From JASSUD01 sp031963405 (GTDB lineage: Bacteria > Pseudomonadota > Gammaproteobacteria > Burkholderiales > Burkholderiaceae): DNA of 64,000 nucleotides. The notes beneath the pieces are model-generated. The model was not told where the DNA came from. It saw nothing but the letters and a program-made list of their open reading frames with translations, and searched no databases. Positions 18,480 through 27,041 of this stretch are shown in pieces. The position numbers and the translations under genes were made by a program. The stretch lies in assembly GCA_031963405.1 (NCBI GenBank), contig JASSUJ010000001.1:868001-932000 (forward strand), read 5' to 3'. Every line of letters starts with the position of its first letter. Positions within the stretch are counted from its first letter, which is position 1.

Positions 18480-19092
18480 AAATCAACCTTGAAAAATTTT
18501 AGCACCGCACCGGCTCTATCGCTCATTCCAGTGCCCTTAATGCAAGATCACAACCCAACGCTCTAAACTACGCAGATAAAAAAGAAAGCAAGCCGAAGCC
18601 GCATGTCTGAATTTTTGCTTAAGAATTGTCGGATAGTGACAGCAGATATTTTCCGCATCTATAAGGTAAAAACCCTAATAAATTCATCGCTAGTTTTTAC
18701 GTTGGCTGACCCCGGCTGCGTCAAACGGCTAACGCTTGAGTGTTGCTAGCGCTTGTGCAAAATTTAGAAAAAAAACTAATAGGGGTGAGAGGCAATCATG
18801 CTGGGGTTCCGTTGTCACCCCAACCCACAAACAATGGCAAAGCATGCAGCGAGGTGTGGTATTGGAGGGAACGATTAGAGCGGCCATATGTGGCCATCTA
18901 TATAGTTAGCTTTCGCAATACCTCAATGCCAATGCAGGGTTTGCCCTAGGCCGAATAATTGATTGGCTTAAATGAAGAACTCGCAATTAAAGCGGCTGTA
19001 GAATTTAATGTGAAAAACAGAGACTGAAGAGAAAAAGAGAGAAGTAGTAATGCAGTAAAGATAGATAGCGTGCTTCACATCAAGCGATGCCT
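18480..19092. other. intergenic stretch with repeat traces
   Basis: About 600 bases without a convincing gene. At 18801-18824 CTGGGGTTCCG...CACCCCAAC resembles a shortened TTGGGG-type repeat. An open frame at 18740-18949 has no ribosome binding site or motif. The rest appears to be decayed sequence. Confidence 0.4.
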
Positions 19093-19119
19093 CCCATGCG
19101 GGACTGTGTCCCGCATGGG
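19093..19119. terminator. strong hairpin at the 3' end of kgtP
   Basis: A perfect 12-bp GC-rich stem (19093-19104 with 19108-19119) and a 3-base loop, 12 bases past the kgtP stop. No T run follows on the minus strand, so it may protect the mRNA end or act as an imperfect terminator. Confidence 0.55.
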
Positions 19120-19130
19120 GTTACTCAGCG

Positions 19131-20414
19131 TTAATTTATTTCTTTTTGCTGATCGCTAAAATACCCATGTCGGCGCAAATCCGGCATGCTCAATGCGATA
19201 CATAAACTCATCAACGCAAATGCCGTCACATACCAATAGAAGCTCGATTCAATGCCTATCGATTTCGTCCATAGCGCTACGTACTCGGCTGTCCCCCCAA
19301 ACGCCGCATTAGCCAGCGCATAAGCTAGACCCACACCGAGGGCGCGTACCTTCGTGGGAAACAGCTCTGCCTTGAGCAGACCGCCAACAGACGTATAGAG
19401 AGTCAAGATCGTTAAGGCACTCATCACCAAACCAAAAGCAATATAAGGATTGGAGGTCCCTTTCAAGGTTTGCATGATCGGTACCGTGCACAACATGGTC
19501 AACACGCTATATATAATCATCATCCAACGTCGACCAATCTTGTCAGAAAGCGCGCCAAAGAGAGGATTTAAAACCAAACAGACAGACAAGGCACTCATCA
19601 TTAACATACTGGCTATCTTTGGCGACATCCCAGCGGTATTAATCAAATACTTTTGCATGTAAGTGGTAAAAGTATAGAAGGTTAATGAGCCACAGGCGGT
19701 AAAACCAAGCACAGTCAAAAGTGCCCGCTTATGCTGAAATAATCCACGCAGTGTGCCAGCTTCAGGGCACGCTCGAGACTCTTCTGAAGTCGTCTCATTT
19801 AACGAACGACGCAACCATAATGCAATCAGCGCAGCACCCGCACCGATGACGAAAGGAATACGCCACCCCCATACTTTGAGCTCGGTATCGGACAAAATCT
19901 GCTGCAAGATCACAATAACCAGCAAAGCCAGCAGCTGCCCACCAATCAAAGTCACATATTGAAAAGAAGCAAAAAATCCACGTCGACCTTGCGTGCCAAT
20001 TTCACTCAGATAAGTTGCACTGGTGCCATATTCGCCCCCAACAGATAAACCCTGCAGCAAACGAGCCAACAACAGCAAAGCTGGCGCTGCTTGGCCGATC
20101 TGAGCATAAGTTGGCAAGCAGGCAATAAGCAGTGACCCGCCGCACATCATCAATACAGACGACATCATCGCAGCCCGGCGACCTTGCCGATCAGCGAGAC
20201 GACCGAAAACCCAGGCGCCCAGTGGCCGCATGAGAAAGCCAGCGGCAAAAATACCGGCTACATTAAGAAGCTGAGTCGTTGAATCAGTCGCGGGAAAAAA
20301 AGATGACGCAAAATAAATAGCGCAATACGAATACACATAAAAATCAAACCACTCAACCAAATTGCCCGATGAAGCAGCCATGATGGAAAAAATGCGTCGT
20401 TGTCCAGCGTTCAT
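19131..20414 (-). CDS. kgtP: MFS alpha-ketoglutarate permease (MHS family)
   Basis: Inner-membrane proton symporter with 12 predicted membrane segments, 427 residues. It has the MFS loop motif GRLADRQGRR between segments 2 and 3 and its echo GALSDKIGRR between 8 and 9. The stretches NLVEWFDFY, FLMRPLGAW and ARLLQGLSVGGEYGTSATYL are typical of KgtP. Import of 2-oxoglutarate would feed the OGDH complex at 36-42 kb. A related dicarboxylate or proline/betaine symporter remains possible. It stands alone in the accessory region. Confidence 0.85.
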   Translation of the reverse strand: MNAGQRRIFSIMAASSGNLVEWFDFYVYSYCAIYFASSFFPATDSTTQLLNVAGIFAAGFLMRPLGAWVFGRLADRQGRRAAMMSSVLMMCGGSLLIACLPTYAQIGQAAPALLLLARLLQGLSVGGEYGTSATYLSEIGTQGRRGFFASFQYVTLIGGQLLALLVIVILQQILSDTELKVWGWRIPFVIGAGAALIALWLRRSLNETTSEESRACPEAGTLRGLFQHKRALLTVLGFTACGSLTFYTFTTYMQKYLINTAGMSPKIASMLMMSALSVCLVLNPLFGALSDKIGRRWMMIIYSVLTMLCTVPIMQTLKGTSNPYIAFGLVMSALTILTLYTSVGGLLKAELFPTKVRALGVGLAYALANAAFGGTAEYVALWTKSIGIESSFYWYVTAFALMSLCIALSMPDLRRHGYFSDQQKEIN

Positions 20415-20913
20415 ACGTGATCACTCATATTTAATAAAACTCGTTTCAGCTATGCCTAATAGATTGCAGGAAAGGTTGTGAGCTAGAGAAAACTGGAGCA
20501 GAGAAAACAGAGCATACATAGGCGACTATGCCGGCCCCTGCTACCTCTATGCATTAGGCAAATACGCTAAATATTTAAACAGCAGCAGTAAGAAGCCAAA
20601 TAAAACATACTCCACACAAGGCTTGTTTTTAAGCTAGCAACCTTTATCCCACCAATATCTAGCAAGCAGCAATGACTGGGCGCCGAAGGTAGCAGGAATC
20701 ATCATGGTCGTCTATCTACAGGCTGCTAAAAGTAAGCTTTCTACGGAGAACAACCTAGAGAAGCAATAAATAAATTGCGAACAAGACGAGCTGATGTAAA
20801 AAGCAGTCTAGGGAAGGCCTGTATAAACCTGAAGCGTGACCGGGCTGCGCGCTATCCAAACAGCGCTTTTGCTAAGGCTTACGAATGGGAAAAATTCTGA
20901 TTAAGCTGATTGA
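20415..20913. other. intergenic stretch upstream of kgtP
   Basis: About 500 bases without a gene. It contains GGGAAGGCCTGTATAAACC near 20812, a lone arm of the palindromic element family (copy D). The kgtP promoter is probably near its 20415 end; no clear boxes seen. Confidence 0.4.
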
Positions 20914-21117
20914 AGACCTGACCTGCTCCCAGACATTGGCATTAAAGGCATTGACTTCTCCAAGCTCAATGGTGACTCCGGCAGAATCGCCGGTAAAAGC
21001 GGCGTTGCACAAGCGCACAAAGTCAATATTAATGCCAAAGTAGGCTGTAGCTTGTTCAGTAAGATAAATAGGTATTTCTCTGAAAATCCTAGCAAGCCAA
21101 TTCACAGAAATTGATGC
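20914..21117 (+). pseudogene. gene fragment, copy 1 (related to 22772)
   Basis: An open stretch without a start codon between stops. The frame from 20932 reads DIGIKGIDFSKLNGD then SGRIAGKSGVAQAHKVNINA, and matches the fragment at 22772 residue by residue, mostly with conservative changes, which argues that this plus-strand frame was once coding. The parent family is not recognised; the KSSG/G-rich pattern in copy 2 faintly recalls filamentous-haemagglutinin repeats, but that is a guess. It lies just upstream of the coiled-coil gene at 21277. Confidence 0.5.
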
Positions 21118-21276
21118 TGAATAAGGTGTTTGCTGGATTTTTAAGTCTCTTTATTACTTTGACCTATTGTTAGATGCCCTTGTAATCAGAAGCTATGCTA
21201 TAAAAAAGCTCTTCTTTCTTCCAGAATTCGCAGACGTGTACCTAGCAGATCATTAATAGAACTTAAGCAAATTATT

Positions 21277-22527
21277 ATGAACTCTATAACAAATAACACT
21301 GGCACCAGAAGTATTCAAGGCTCTTCTAGTAATCAAGCTGCACATTATCCTTACAAGCAAACTGAAGCGTCAGCGCAAATCGAACTTCATCCGCTTGGTT
21401 CAGGTCATGCACACGGAGCGCATGAGACAGAAGGCGAGGCATCTCCACAGAACGAGATATTTGCTCCGCCCAATACTGGGCAAGGGGGAGAGGACAGCAA
21501 TGGCATAAGTTTGCAATTAGCGTTAATTAAAGCATCAATTCATCATCTGGCAACTCATATTGAGATTAATAACCTTTCTTGGCTCAAACGAAATACGCTT
21601 CCCAAAGAAAAATTAAAATATATCCAAGAAAAAGTCGATGAAGCAAAGAGTAAACTCATTGAGTTATATAGCGCGAATAACAGAATAAGAGTCATTACTG
21701 ATCCGAAAAATAAAATATTTTCTGAAGAAGAATTAGAAAGGCTGGAAGAACCAGAAAAATTGGAAAAATTAGAGGAGAGGCTGAAAGAATTAGTTGGACT
21801 TAAAGAGTTATTAACTCAGCAGCTTGCAGGCCTAAAAAATGCTGATGAAAATACACTAAAGTTTTTAGCAGACCTTGACGCTTATCTGAATGGGAAAGAC
21901 CCTGATGAGTTCCTAAAACTTAAGTGGATTACGCGTACTTTACCTTTAGCGAGTGTATTTTCTACGTCTATTGTTAATATTCTGCAAAGAAAGACTTTTA
22001 TTAGTTGGTGTATAACTGCGTTAACGAATTTAATAACCTGGGGAATCAATGATGTATTTATTCCTCTCAAAAATACACCGCAACGCTACCAAACTGAGGA
22101 TTTAAAAGCCCTAACAGAAAAAGTATTCTCAGCAACACTTTTATACTCTTTGAAGCAAAGAGTCATTGCTGAGGAGAAAAAGATTAAGAGCGAAGAGCAA
22201 GAGATCAGTAATTTGAGGCAAAGGATTAAAGATATGGAAACGGCAAATATAGTGAGCATTCGGGCCGCCACGGAAAGTATGGCCCATACACTTACTCAAG
22301 GTCAAAGTGAACTTGTTCAAAGTCAAAATGAACTTGCTGCTAGAGAATTAAGGCTCGAGCAAACGCTTGCTCAAAGAGATGCAGAGCATGCTAGAGTGAT
22401 CCAGGAGCTAAGCGTTCAGCATACAGAAGAAATGAGTAAACTTGCAGAAGAAATGAGTAATCTTAAAAATGATATGGCGACTATTATTCGCGAGGAAATA
22501 GCAAAGGCAATCGGTAAAACCGTATAA
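21277..22527 (+). CDS. uncharacterised coiled-coil protein with central hydrophobic region
   Basis: Unknown family, 416 residues. Residues 1-75 are polar and probably disordered (Ser, Gly, His, Gln, Glu rich). Residues 80-190 are helical with a Glu/Leu/Lys-rich coiled coil around SEEELERLEEPEKLEKL. A hydrophobic stretch lies at about 222-260, and a long coiled coil at about 285-405 includes repeated QSELVQSQNEL. The first 190 residues match in order and spacing the partial gene at 63318 (ISL start, a LP/LAKE segment, KLIELYSANN versus KLSELSTANQ, then SEEE), so the two are paralogues. AT-rich. It is flanked by two related gene fragments. No signal peptide; a host-directed effector is possible but unproven. 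Confidence 0.75.
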   Translation: MNSITNNTGTRSIQGSSSNQAAHYPYKQTEASAQIELHPLGSGHAHGAHETEGEASPQNEIFAPPNTGQGGEDSNGISLQLALIKASIHHLATHIEINNLSWLKRNTLPKEKLKYIQEKVDEAKSKLIELYSANNRIRVITDPKNKIFSEEELERLEEPEKLEKLEERLKELVGLKELLTQQLAGLKNADENTLKFLADLDAYLNGKDPDEFLKLKWITRTLPLASVFSTSIVNILQRKTFISWCITALTNLITWGINDVFIPLKNTPQRYQTEDLKALTEKVFSATLLYSLKQRVIAEEKKIKSEEQEISNLRQRIKDMETANIVSIRAATESMAHTLTQGQSELVQSQNELAARELRLEQTLAQRDAEHARVIQELSVQHTEEMSKLAEEMSNLKNDMATIIREEIAKAIGKTV

Positions 22528-22771
22528 GACACGCATGGTGATATATATGTCACTAAATGTAGCAGGAAGTTAAATCTATATCTGTTTTTTTTTAGAAAAG
22601 CGCGTTTTTATTTTATTTTTGTCTTTTTAAAAAGGACGGTCTGCATTGCTTCCTTCAAGGCATGCGCATTAGAAAGCCACTTTTCTTTATTCATTAATCG
22701 TTAGCCTTTTTTAACTGCCAATAAAAGCTGCGCCACCCTAGCGCCTGCTCTCGCCACTGCCGACAGACACT
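22528..22771. other. short intergenic stretch after the coiled-coil gene
   Basis: Runs of T near 22583-22595 could stop transcription, but no clear stem precedes them. No gene seen. Confidence 0.35.
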
Positions 22772-22960
22772 GACGTTAAAGGCATTGACTTCTCCAAGCT
22801 CAGTAAGCAGAAGTCCAGCGGGTTGTCGATCAGACTCGGCGGCGGCTCCGGCAGATTTGCCGGTGAAGGCGGTGTTATACGCGCGCACGAAGCCAACGTT
22901 AACGCCAAAGCGGCAAGCATCTTCTTGGGGTCACTTCACGAACAGTTTGTAATCTTTTTC
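22772..22960 (+). pseudogene. gene fragment, copy 2 (related to 20914)
   Basis: The plus-strand frame from 22772 reads DVKGIDFSKLSKQKSSG, then a Gly-rich stretch, then GRFAGEGGV and HEANVNAKAAS, matching copy 1 with an extra segment of about 12 codons. Upstream the same similarity continues in another frame (CTGCTC...AGACA), so there is a frameshift; no start codon or ribosome binding site is present. On the minus strand at about 22935-23012 a separate 24-codon tail (YLSAAKCKAAKPAEKDYKLF) also looks once coding, so this region is a patchwork of remnants. Confidence 0.5.
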
Positions 22961-23175
22961 AGCGGGTTTCGCAGCTTTGCATTTAGCGGCGGAAAGGTAT
23001 TTATAGGCATCCTAAATTCCGTCCTCTCACGATGCCTACAAAGTATCTGCGTAGTTGTGATCGGTTGCGTTGTTTTCGGTTGAAAAAAGAAGGGAATAGC
23101 TTCCCGAAAAGACCCGTTTTACAAGGCTTTGGGGTTAATTTGAAGGGGATTGTGTTGGGTATTGCTGGGGGTAAT

Positions 23176-23269
23176 TGGCGGAGACGGAGGGATTCGAACC
23201 CTCGATACAGGTTTAAGCCCGCATGCTCCCTTAGCAGGGGAGTGCCTTCAACCTCTCGGCCACGTCTCC
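23176..23269 (-). tRNA. serX: tRNA-Ser (GCU)
   Basis: Minus-strand cloverleaf starting GGAGACGTGGCCGAGAGG, with the long variable arm of a class II tRNA, anticodon GCU in the loop CTGCTAA, T loop GGTTCGAATCC and encoded GCCA 3' end. It sits downstream of lysC, as in Burkholderia. Confidence 0.95.
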
Positions 23270-23578
23270 TAGACTTTAGGCTGCTCAAAGATATGAGTCG
23301 CCTAAAACGAAGGTGATGAGTACTGCTTTTTTCTATGCAGAACTGTGCAAAGGCAGAATCATAACGGGACAGCTACGCCGGGTCAAATTTGTTGTGCATA
23401 AAATTTAACTTAATACTTTAGCCGAACCTAAATAAACTGCTACTCAGAGTGGCAGGCACCGCATTAATTATGAGCAAGTCATGTTGACAAATAGGTAGAT
23501 AGCCCCCTAATCACACGACGCAGCTCATGATTGATTCAATGCCCTCTCCTGCTACTTGCCGACTTTCAAATCATCATT
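23270..23578. other. intergenic stretch upstream of tRNA-Ser
   Basis: About 300 bases without a gene. ATAGGTAGATAGCCCCCTAATCAC near 23489 resembles a sequence near 45126 (ATAGGTAGCCCCCTACACGAC), so a further short repeat may exist. Confidence 0.4.
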
Positions 23579-23676
23579 AGACCTCTTTCGCCACCCGTAA
23601 CAAGGAATTCCTTGATGCCAGTACACTAAGTACTTTGATGCGGAATGACGCCGCTACGGGATTTCGCAAGAGGTCT
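23579..23676 (+). repeat. palindromic element copy E (AGACCTCTT arm type)
   Basis: 98 bases with imperfect complementary arms AGACCTCTTTCG... and ...CGCAAGAGGTCT. Core CAAGGAATTCCTTGATGCCAGTAC and GACGCCGC as in copies F and O. Unlike F, O and R it has lost one base and carries an in-frame TAG, so it is not open. Confidence 0.8.
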
Positions 23677-23700
23677 ATTGCATTGATCATATGTCGCACG

Positions 23701-23738
23701 TTGGGGTTCCGTATTTAATCAAGCCCTTCGCCCCGACC
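23701..23738 (-). repeat. TTGGGG-type short palindromic repeat, diverged inverted copy
   Basis: TTGGGGTTCCGTATTTAAT is the reverse complement of the right half of the copies at 25320 and 33599; the other half is diverged. It lies just beyond the 3' end of lysC. Confidence 0.6.
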
Positions 23739-23776
23739 TACAAGTTAACATTCAACGCTTCCCACCCACTGCTTTT

Positions 23777-25027
23777 TTATGCCTGCTCTAATTCAAATGC
23801 TTTATGCAAAGCCCGCACTGCAAGCTCTGTGTACTCTTGGTCGATCAAGACCGAGATTTTGATTTCAGAGGTCGAGATTAAACGGACGTTAATTTCTTTT
23901 TGCGAAAGTGCCAGTAGCATGGTGCTAGCCACACCTGCATGGGTACGCATGCCAACGCCGATGACTGAGATTTTGGATACTTTGGCGTCCCCCTGTATTT
24001 GCTTGGCATTCACGCGCTCTTTAACCGGGCCATTTAAGATGTCGATGGTGTGTGCGTAATCGTTGCGGCTCACGGTAAAGGTGAAATCTGTTTCGCCTTC
24101 TACGCTTTGGTTTTGCACGATCATGTCGACGCCAATATTCGCCTCGGCAATTGCATTTAAGATTTGATAAGCCATGCCAGGTTTGTCGGGCACACCTCTC
24201 ACCATGATTTGGGCTTCGTCACGCTGAAAAGCTATGCCAGAAATAACAGCCTTTTCCATAGTCTCGTCTTCTTCAAAAGTAATTAGGGTACCAGAGCACA
24301 TTTCCTCTGCCAGCGGTATAGCTGGGTCTGTTAGGCTGGAAAGTACGCGGGTTTTTAGCTGATATCGGCCAGCGAATTCAACTGAGCGACTTTGCAGCAC
24401 TTTTGAGCCAAGGCTTGCCATTTCTAGCATTTCTTCGAAAGTGATGCGATCTAAGCGCCGTGCTTCCTCTACTACACGCGGATCGGTTGTGTATACGCCA
24501 TCCACATCGGTATAGATTAAGCATTCTTCAGCTTGCAACACGGCTGCTAGCGCGACAGCTGAAAGGTCTGAGCCACCGCGACCAAGGGTGGTGATGTTGT
24601 GATGCTCATCAACCCCTTGAAAGCCAGTTACTACGGCAATCCGGCCAGCTTCTAGGTCTCGTTTTAAGCGCGTTGTATCAATAGTTTGAATCAAGGCTTT
24701 GTTGAACGCGCTATCGGTTCTTATGGGCACTTGCCAGCCTGTGTAGCTCACGGCATCTAGCTGCATCTCTTGCAGCGCAATGGCGAGCAGCCCCACACTG
24801 ACTTGCTCGCCGGTGGCCGTAATCATGTCAAGCTCGCGGGGCGTGGGCTCTGCAGAGAGCGCATGCGCGAGCTCTAACAGCCGGTTGGTTTCGCCTGACA
24901 TGGCTGAGGGCACGATCACTAGCTGGTGCCCGGCTGCATGCCATTTAGCTACGCGCCGCGCCACATTTTTAATGCGCTCGACGGAGCCCATCGAGGTACC
25001 GCCGTATTTATGTACGATGAGTGCCAT
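23777..25027 (-). CDS. lysC: aspartate kinase
   Basis: Cytoplasmic enzyme that phosphorylates aspartate, the first step to lysine, threonine, methionine and diaminopimelate. The kinase signature KYGGTSMGS is at residues 7-15, with GRGGSDLSA further in; two ACT regulatory domains fill the C-terminal 150 residues (IMVRGVPDKPGMA and ISVIGVGMRTHAGV). At 416 residues it has the usual monofunctional length. The start is the ATG at 25027 (AAGAG upstream); an in-frame codon at 25042 would add 5 residues. Feedback inhibition through ACT domains is known for the family. Confidence 0.96.
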   Translation of the reverse strand: MALIVHKYGGTSMGSVERIKNVARRVAKWHAAGHQLVIVPSAMSGETNRLLELAHALSAEPTPRELDMITATGEQVSVGLLAIALQEMQLDAVSYTGWQVPIRTDSAFNKALIQTIDTTRLKRDLEAGRIAVVTGFQGVDEHHNITTLGRGGSDLSAVALAAVLQAEECLIYTDVDGVYTTDPRVVEEARRLDRITFEEMLEMASLGSKVLQSRSVEFAGRYQLKTRVLSSLTDPAIPLAEEMCSGTLITFEEDETMEKAVISGIAFQRDEAQIMVRGVPDKPGMAYQILNAIAEANIGVDMIVQNQSVEGETDFTFTVSRNDYAHTIDILNGPVKERVNAKQIQGDAKVSKISVIGVGMRTHAGVASTMLLALSQKEINVRLISTSEIKISVLIDQEYTELAVRALHKAFELEQA

Positions 25028-25282
25028 AACTCTTTTTTGCAACTCCCTAAAAAATCTATTGGGTTACCAGCAGCAAAAACGCGTCACCTGTATGCGACGT
25101 GTTTTTGATTGTTGTTCTGTCTTATTTTCTCTTATTACGTTCTTTACTTCCCTGCCCTACTTGCTTACACCATCTAGTTTGTTTGCCTATCCATCGCGGA
25201 GAAAACCGAGGCTCAAAAACAAGAGTGTACATAAACGTAAGTGAGGATTAAGCGCAAAAGCTAAGCTCAAATTAAAGCGGCT
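25028..25282. other. intergenic stretch upstream of lysC
   Basis: Carries the lysC leader; no gene seen and no clear promoter boxes. It continues into two short repeats and the tilS terminator. Confidence 0.4.
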
Positions 25283-25320
25283 TCTTAGAATCTATTCACA
25301 ATCTTCAAAAGTGAGTAGAT
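25283..25320. repeat. TTAGAATCTATTCAC hairpin repeat
   Basis: TTAGAATCTATTCAC and GTGAGTAGATT pair around AATCTTCAAAA. Relatives: a full hairpin at 42784 (TTAGAACCTGTTCAT) and half copies at 28017, 32447, 56527 and 59216. It is fused directly to the TTGGGG repeat that follows. Confidence 0.6.
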
Positions 25321-25354
25321 TGGGGTAACGAATTGAATTAAATACGGAACCCCA
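25320..25354 (+). repeat. TTGGGG-type short palindromic repeat, copy 2
   Basis: TTGGGGT, then AACGAATTGAATTAAATACGG, then AACCCCAA. Identical apart from a few bases to 33599 and close to 11494. It lies between the 3' end of tilS and the start of lysC. Confidence 0.75.
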
Positions 25355-25383
25355 ACGTGCAGACATCAAACTTCGCGTTCCAC

Positions 25384-25408
25384 AAAAAAACATTCCCGTT
25401 TGGGAATC
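25384..25408 (-). terminator. rho-independent terminator of tilS
   Basis: Read on the minus strand: GATTCCC, loop AAAC, GGGAATG, then TTTTTTTG, about 35 bases after the tilS stop. Confidence 0.8.
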
Positions 25409-25439
25409 TATTTAAAGACTTTAAGAGGCATGCATGCTA

Positions 25440-27041
25440 TTACGTGTCTTCTTGCCAGACTAGGCAAAAACGTGAGGTGCTGTTGATGTCAGCGACGCTC
25501 TCTTGCGCTTGATTAAGACCCAGGCGTGGAACAAAAAGCAGCGTCTGCCCAACGTAAATCAATGGCACATTACGCTGCCAAACAGGAATGCCTGTTTCCT
25601 GAAACAAATTCTTTAACGTACGGTTTCGGCCGCCTCGAGTTTGGCGCATACGTTCACCACCTTGACGCACATGTGCAGACAGAGGGGCTGAGCGCAACAG
25701 TGCGGCCGAAACGCTGGCTGAACTATCGTCTTTAACTGGCACAAATAGCAGTGTTCCCTTCCATTGCGCCAAATGCCAAGACGTTTCCCCAGCCCAAAGC
25801 AGTTCGCTTGGGTTGAGAGCATGCTCAGAAGGCGCATACATTCGGCTCAATTGATCATGCTGCACCGCGCTCAAAGCAACTGGAGTAGCCAGGCTGCTTG
25901 TTGCAGTCTCCCACCAAATCTGTTCACGATAAGCACATAAGCGGTACCCAGCATGATCAACGCGTAAGGTTTGTCCCACTCGTTGATATTGCAGCTGTCG
26001 CAATAAATCATCGAGCCAAGCACTTGATGCGGTTGGCACATTTAATTGACGCATCCAGTAACGTATCAGGTTCGCGGCGCGTGGCGGATGCTTGCTTAAT
26101 AATTTACGCACTGCAGGCCAAGCCAAGGTATAGGCGCTAGACCTCTTGCGAAACTCCGTAGCAAGGAATTCCTTTGATGCCAGTACAAGAGTACTTTGAT
26201 GTGGAATGTCGCCGCTATGGGGTTTCGAAAGAAGTCTACTTAAGCCAGTTGCCTGCGTTGGGTTAGGATGCAAGAGGCTCGGTAGATCAAGGGCAGCGAG
26301 CTCATCGAGCAATTGCTGCGCCTCTGCTGCATGACGGGCAGTACGTGCCAGCGCTTTTCGATAAGCAGGAAAATGCCTCTCCAGCACCGGCAAAATAGTA
26401 TGCCTCAACGCATTACGCACGTAGCGCGGGTCTTGATTGCTTTCATCATCCACCCAACGCAGTGCATGCTGCGCAGCATACGCTTCAAGCGCTGCACGTG
26501 GCACAGCAAGCAATGGACGCAAGCGTTGCACTTCACCTTGCACCTTATGGCTTTGCAACGGCATCGCCGCTAGACCAGCTGGGCCTGCTCCTCGCAGCAA
26601 TTGCAACAGTACCGTTTCTGCCTGGTCATCGGCATGATGGGCAAGCAGCAATAAAGGAGTCGCTTGAACTTGGCATAACTCATTAAGGGCCGCATAACGT
26701 ACGTCGCGGGCAGCAGCCTCAAGGCCACGCTCTGCTATCGCCTGTACTTGGACACAACGTGATGCAAACGTGACACCCAAGGCTTGAGCAGTCGCCGTGC
26801 AATGCGCGAGCCACGCATCAGCCTGTTTACTCAAGCCATGATGAATATGTAAGGCGACACAACGCGCGGCGCCGACACTTGCCGCCACGGCATGTAATAG
26901 AACTGTTGAATCAAGCCCACCGCTAAAGGCTATCGCAAGCTTGTCTGACTCAGAGCAACGCGCAAGCGCTGCATGCACTGCGCTCAGTACAAGCTCAGAT
27001 AACGCTTCAGCTCGTTGGCATGATTTCCTTAAACTTGCCAT
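25440..27041 (-). CDS. tilS: tRNA(Ile)-lysidine synthase carrying an in-frame palindromic insert
   Basis: Modifies C34 of tRNA-Ile2(CAU) to lysidine so that it reads AUA. The N-terminal PP-loop ATPase has SGGLDS at residues 40-45; the C-terminal TilS domains are present. Residues 269-301 (bases 26139-26237) are encoded by palindromic element F, exactly 99 bases, which adds 33 residues (core VLASKEFLATEFRKRS) without breaking the frame, in the linker between the ATPase and C-terminal domains. The total of 533 residues is long for the family. The ATG at 27041 overlaps the end of accA by 35 bases; a later start is possible. The gene should be essential if AUA is read by this tRNA, so the insert is presumably tolerated. 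Confidence 0.93.
   Translation of the reverse strand: MASLRKSCQRAEALSELVLSAVHAALARCSESDKLAIAFSGGLDSTVLLHAVAASVGAARCVALHIHHGLSKQADAWLAHCTATAQALGVTFASRCVQVQAIAERGLEAAARDVRYAALNELCQVQATPLLLLAHHADDQAETVLLQLLRGAGPAGLAAMPLQSHKVQGEVQRLRPLLAVPRAALEAYAAQHALRWVDDESNQDPRYVRNALRHTILPVLERHFPAYRKALARTARHAAEAQQLLDELAALDLPSLLHPNPTQATGLSRLLSKPHSGDIPHQSTLVLASKEFLATEFRKRSSAYTLAWPAVRKLLSKHPPRAANLIRYWMRQLNVPTASSAWLDDLLRQLQYQRVGQTLRVDHAGYRLCAYREQIWWETATSSLATPVALSAVQHDQLSRMYAPSEHALNPSELLWAGETSWHLAQWKGTLLFVPVKDDSSASVSAALLRSAPLSAHVRQGGERMRQTRGGRNRTLKNLFQETGIPVWQRNVPLIYVGQTLLFVPRLGLNQAQESVADINSTSRFCLVWQEDT
26139..26237 (+). repeat. palindromic element copy F, inside tilS
   Basis: 99 bases, with arms AGACCTCTTGCGAAACTCCG... 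(26139-26162) and the near-complementary 26214-26237. Core GCAAGGAATTCCTTTG, ATGCCAGTACAAGAGTAC and GTCGCCGC match copies E and O. It lies wholly in the tilS reading frame and is open in it. Confidence 0.92.

Noticed and set aside
18740..18949. 69-codon open frame between the coiled-coil gene and kgtP
   Set aside because: It overlaps a short repeat and has no start signals.
20872..21105. Minus-strand open frames across the two gene fragments (20872-21105, 22694-22920)
   Set aside because: Similarity between the two copies is more conservative in the plus-strand frame; the minus frames have no start signals.
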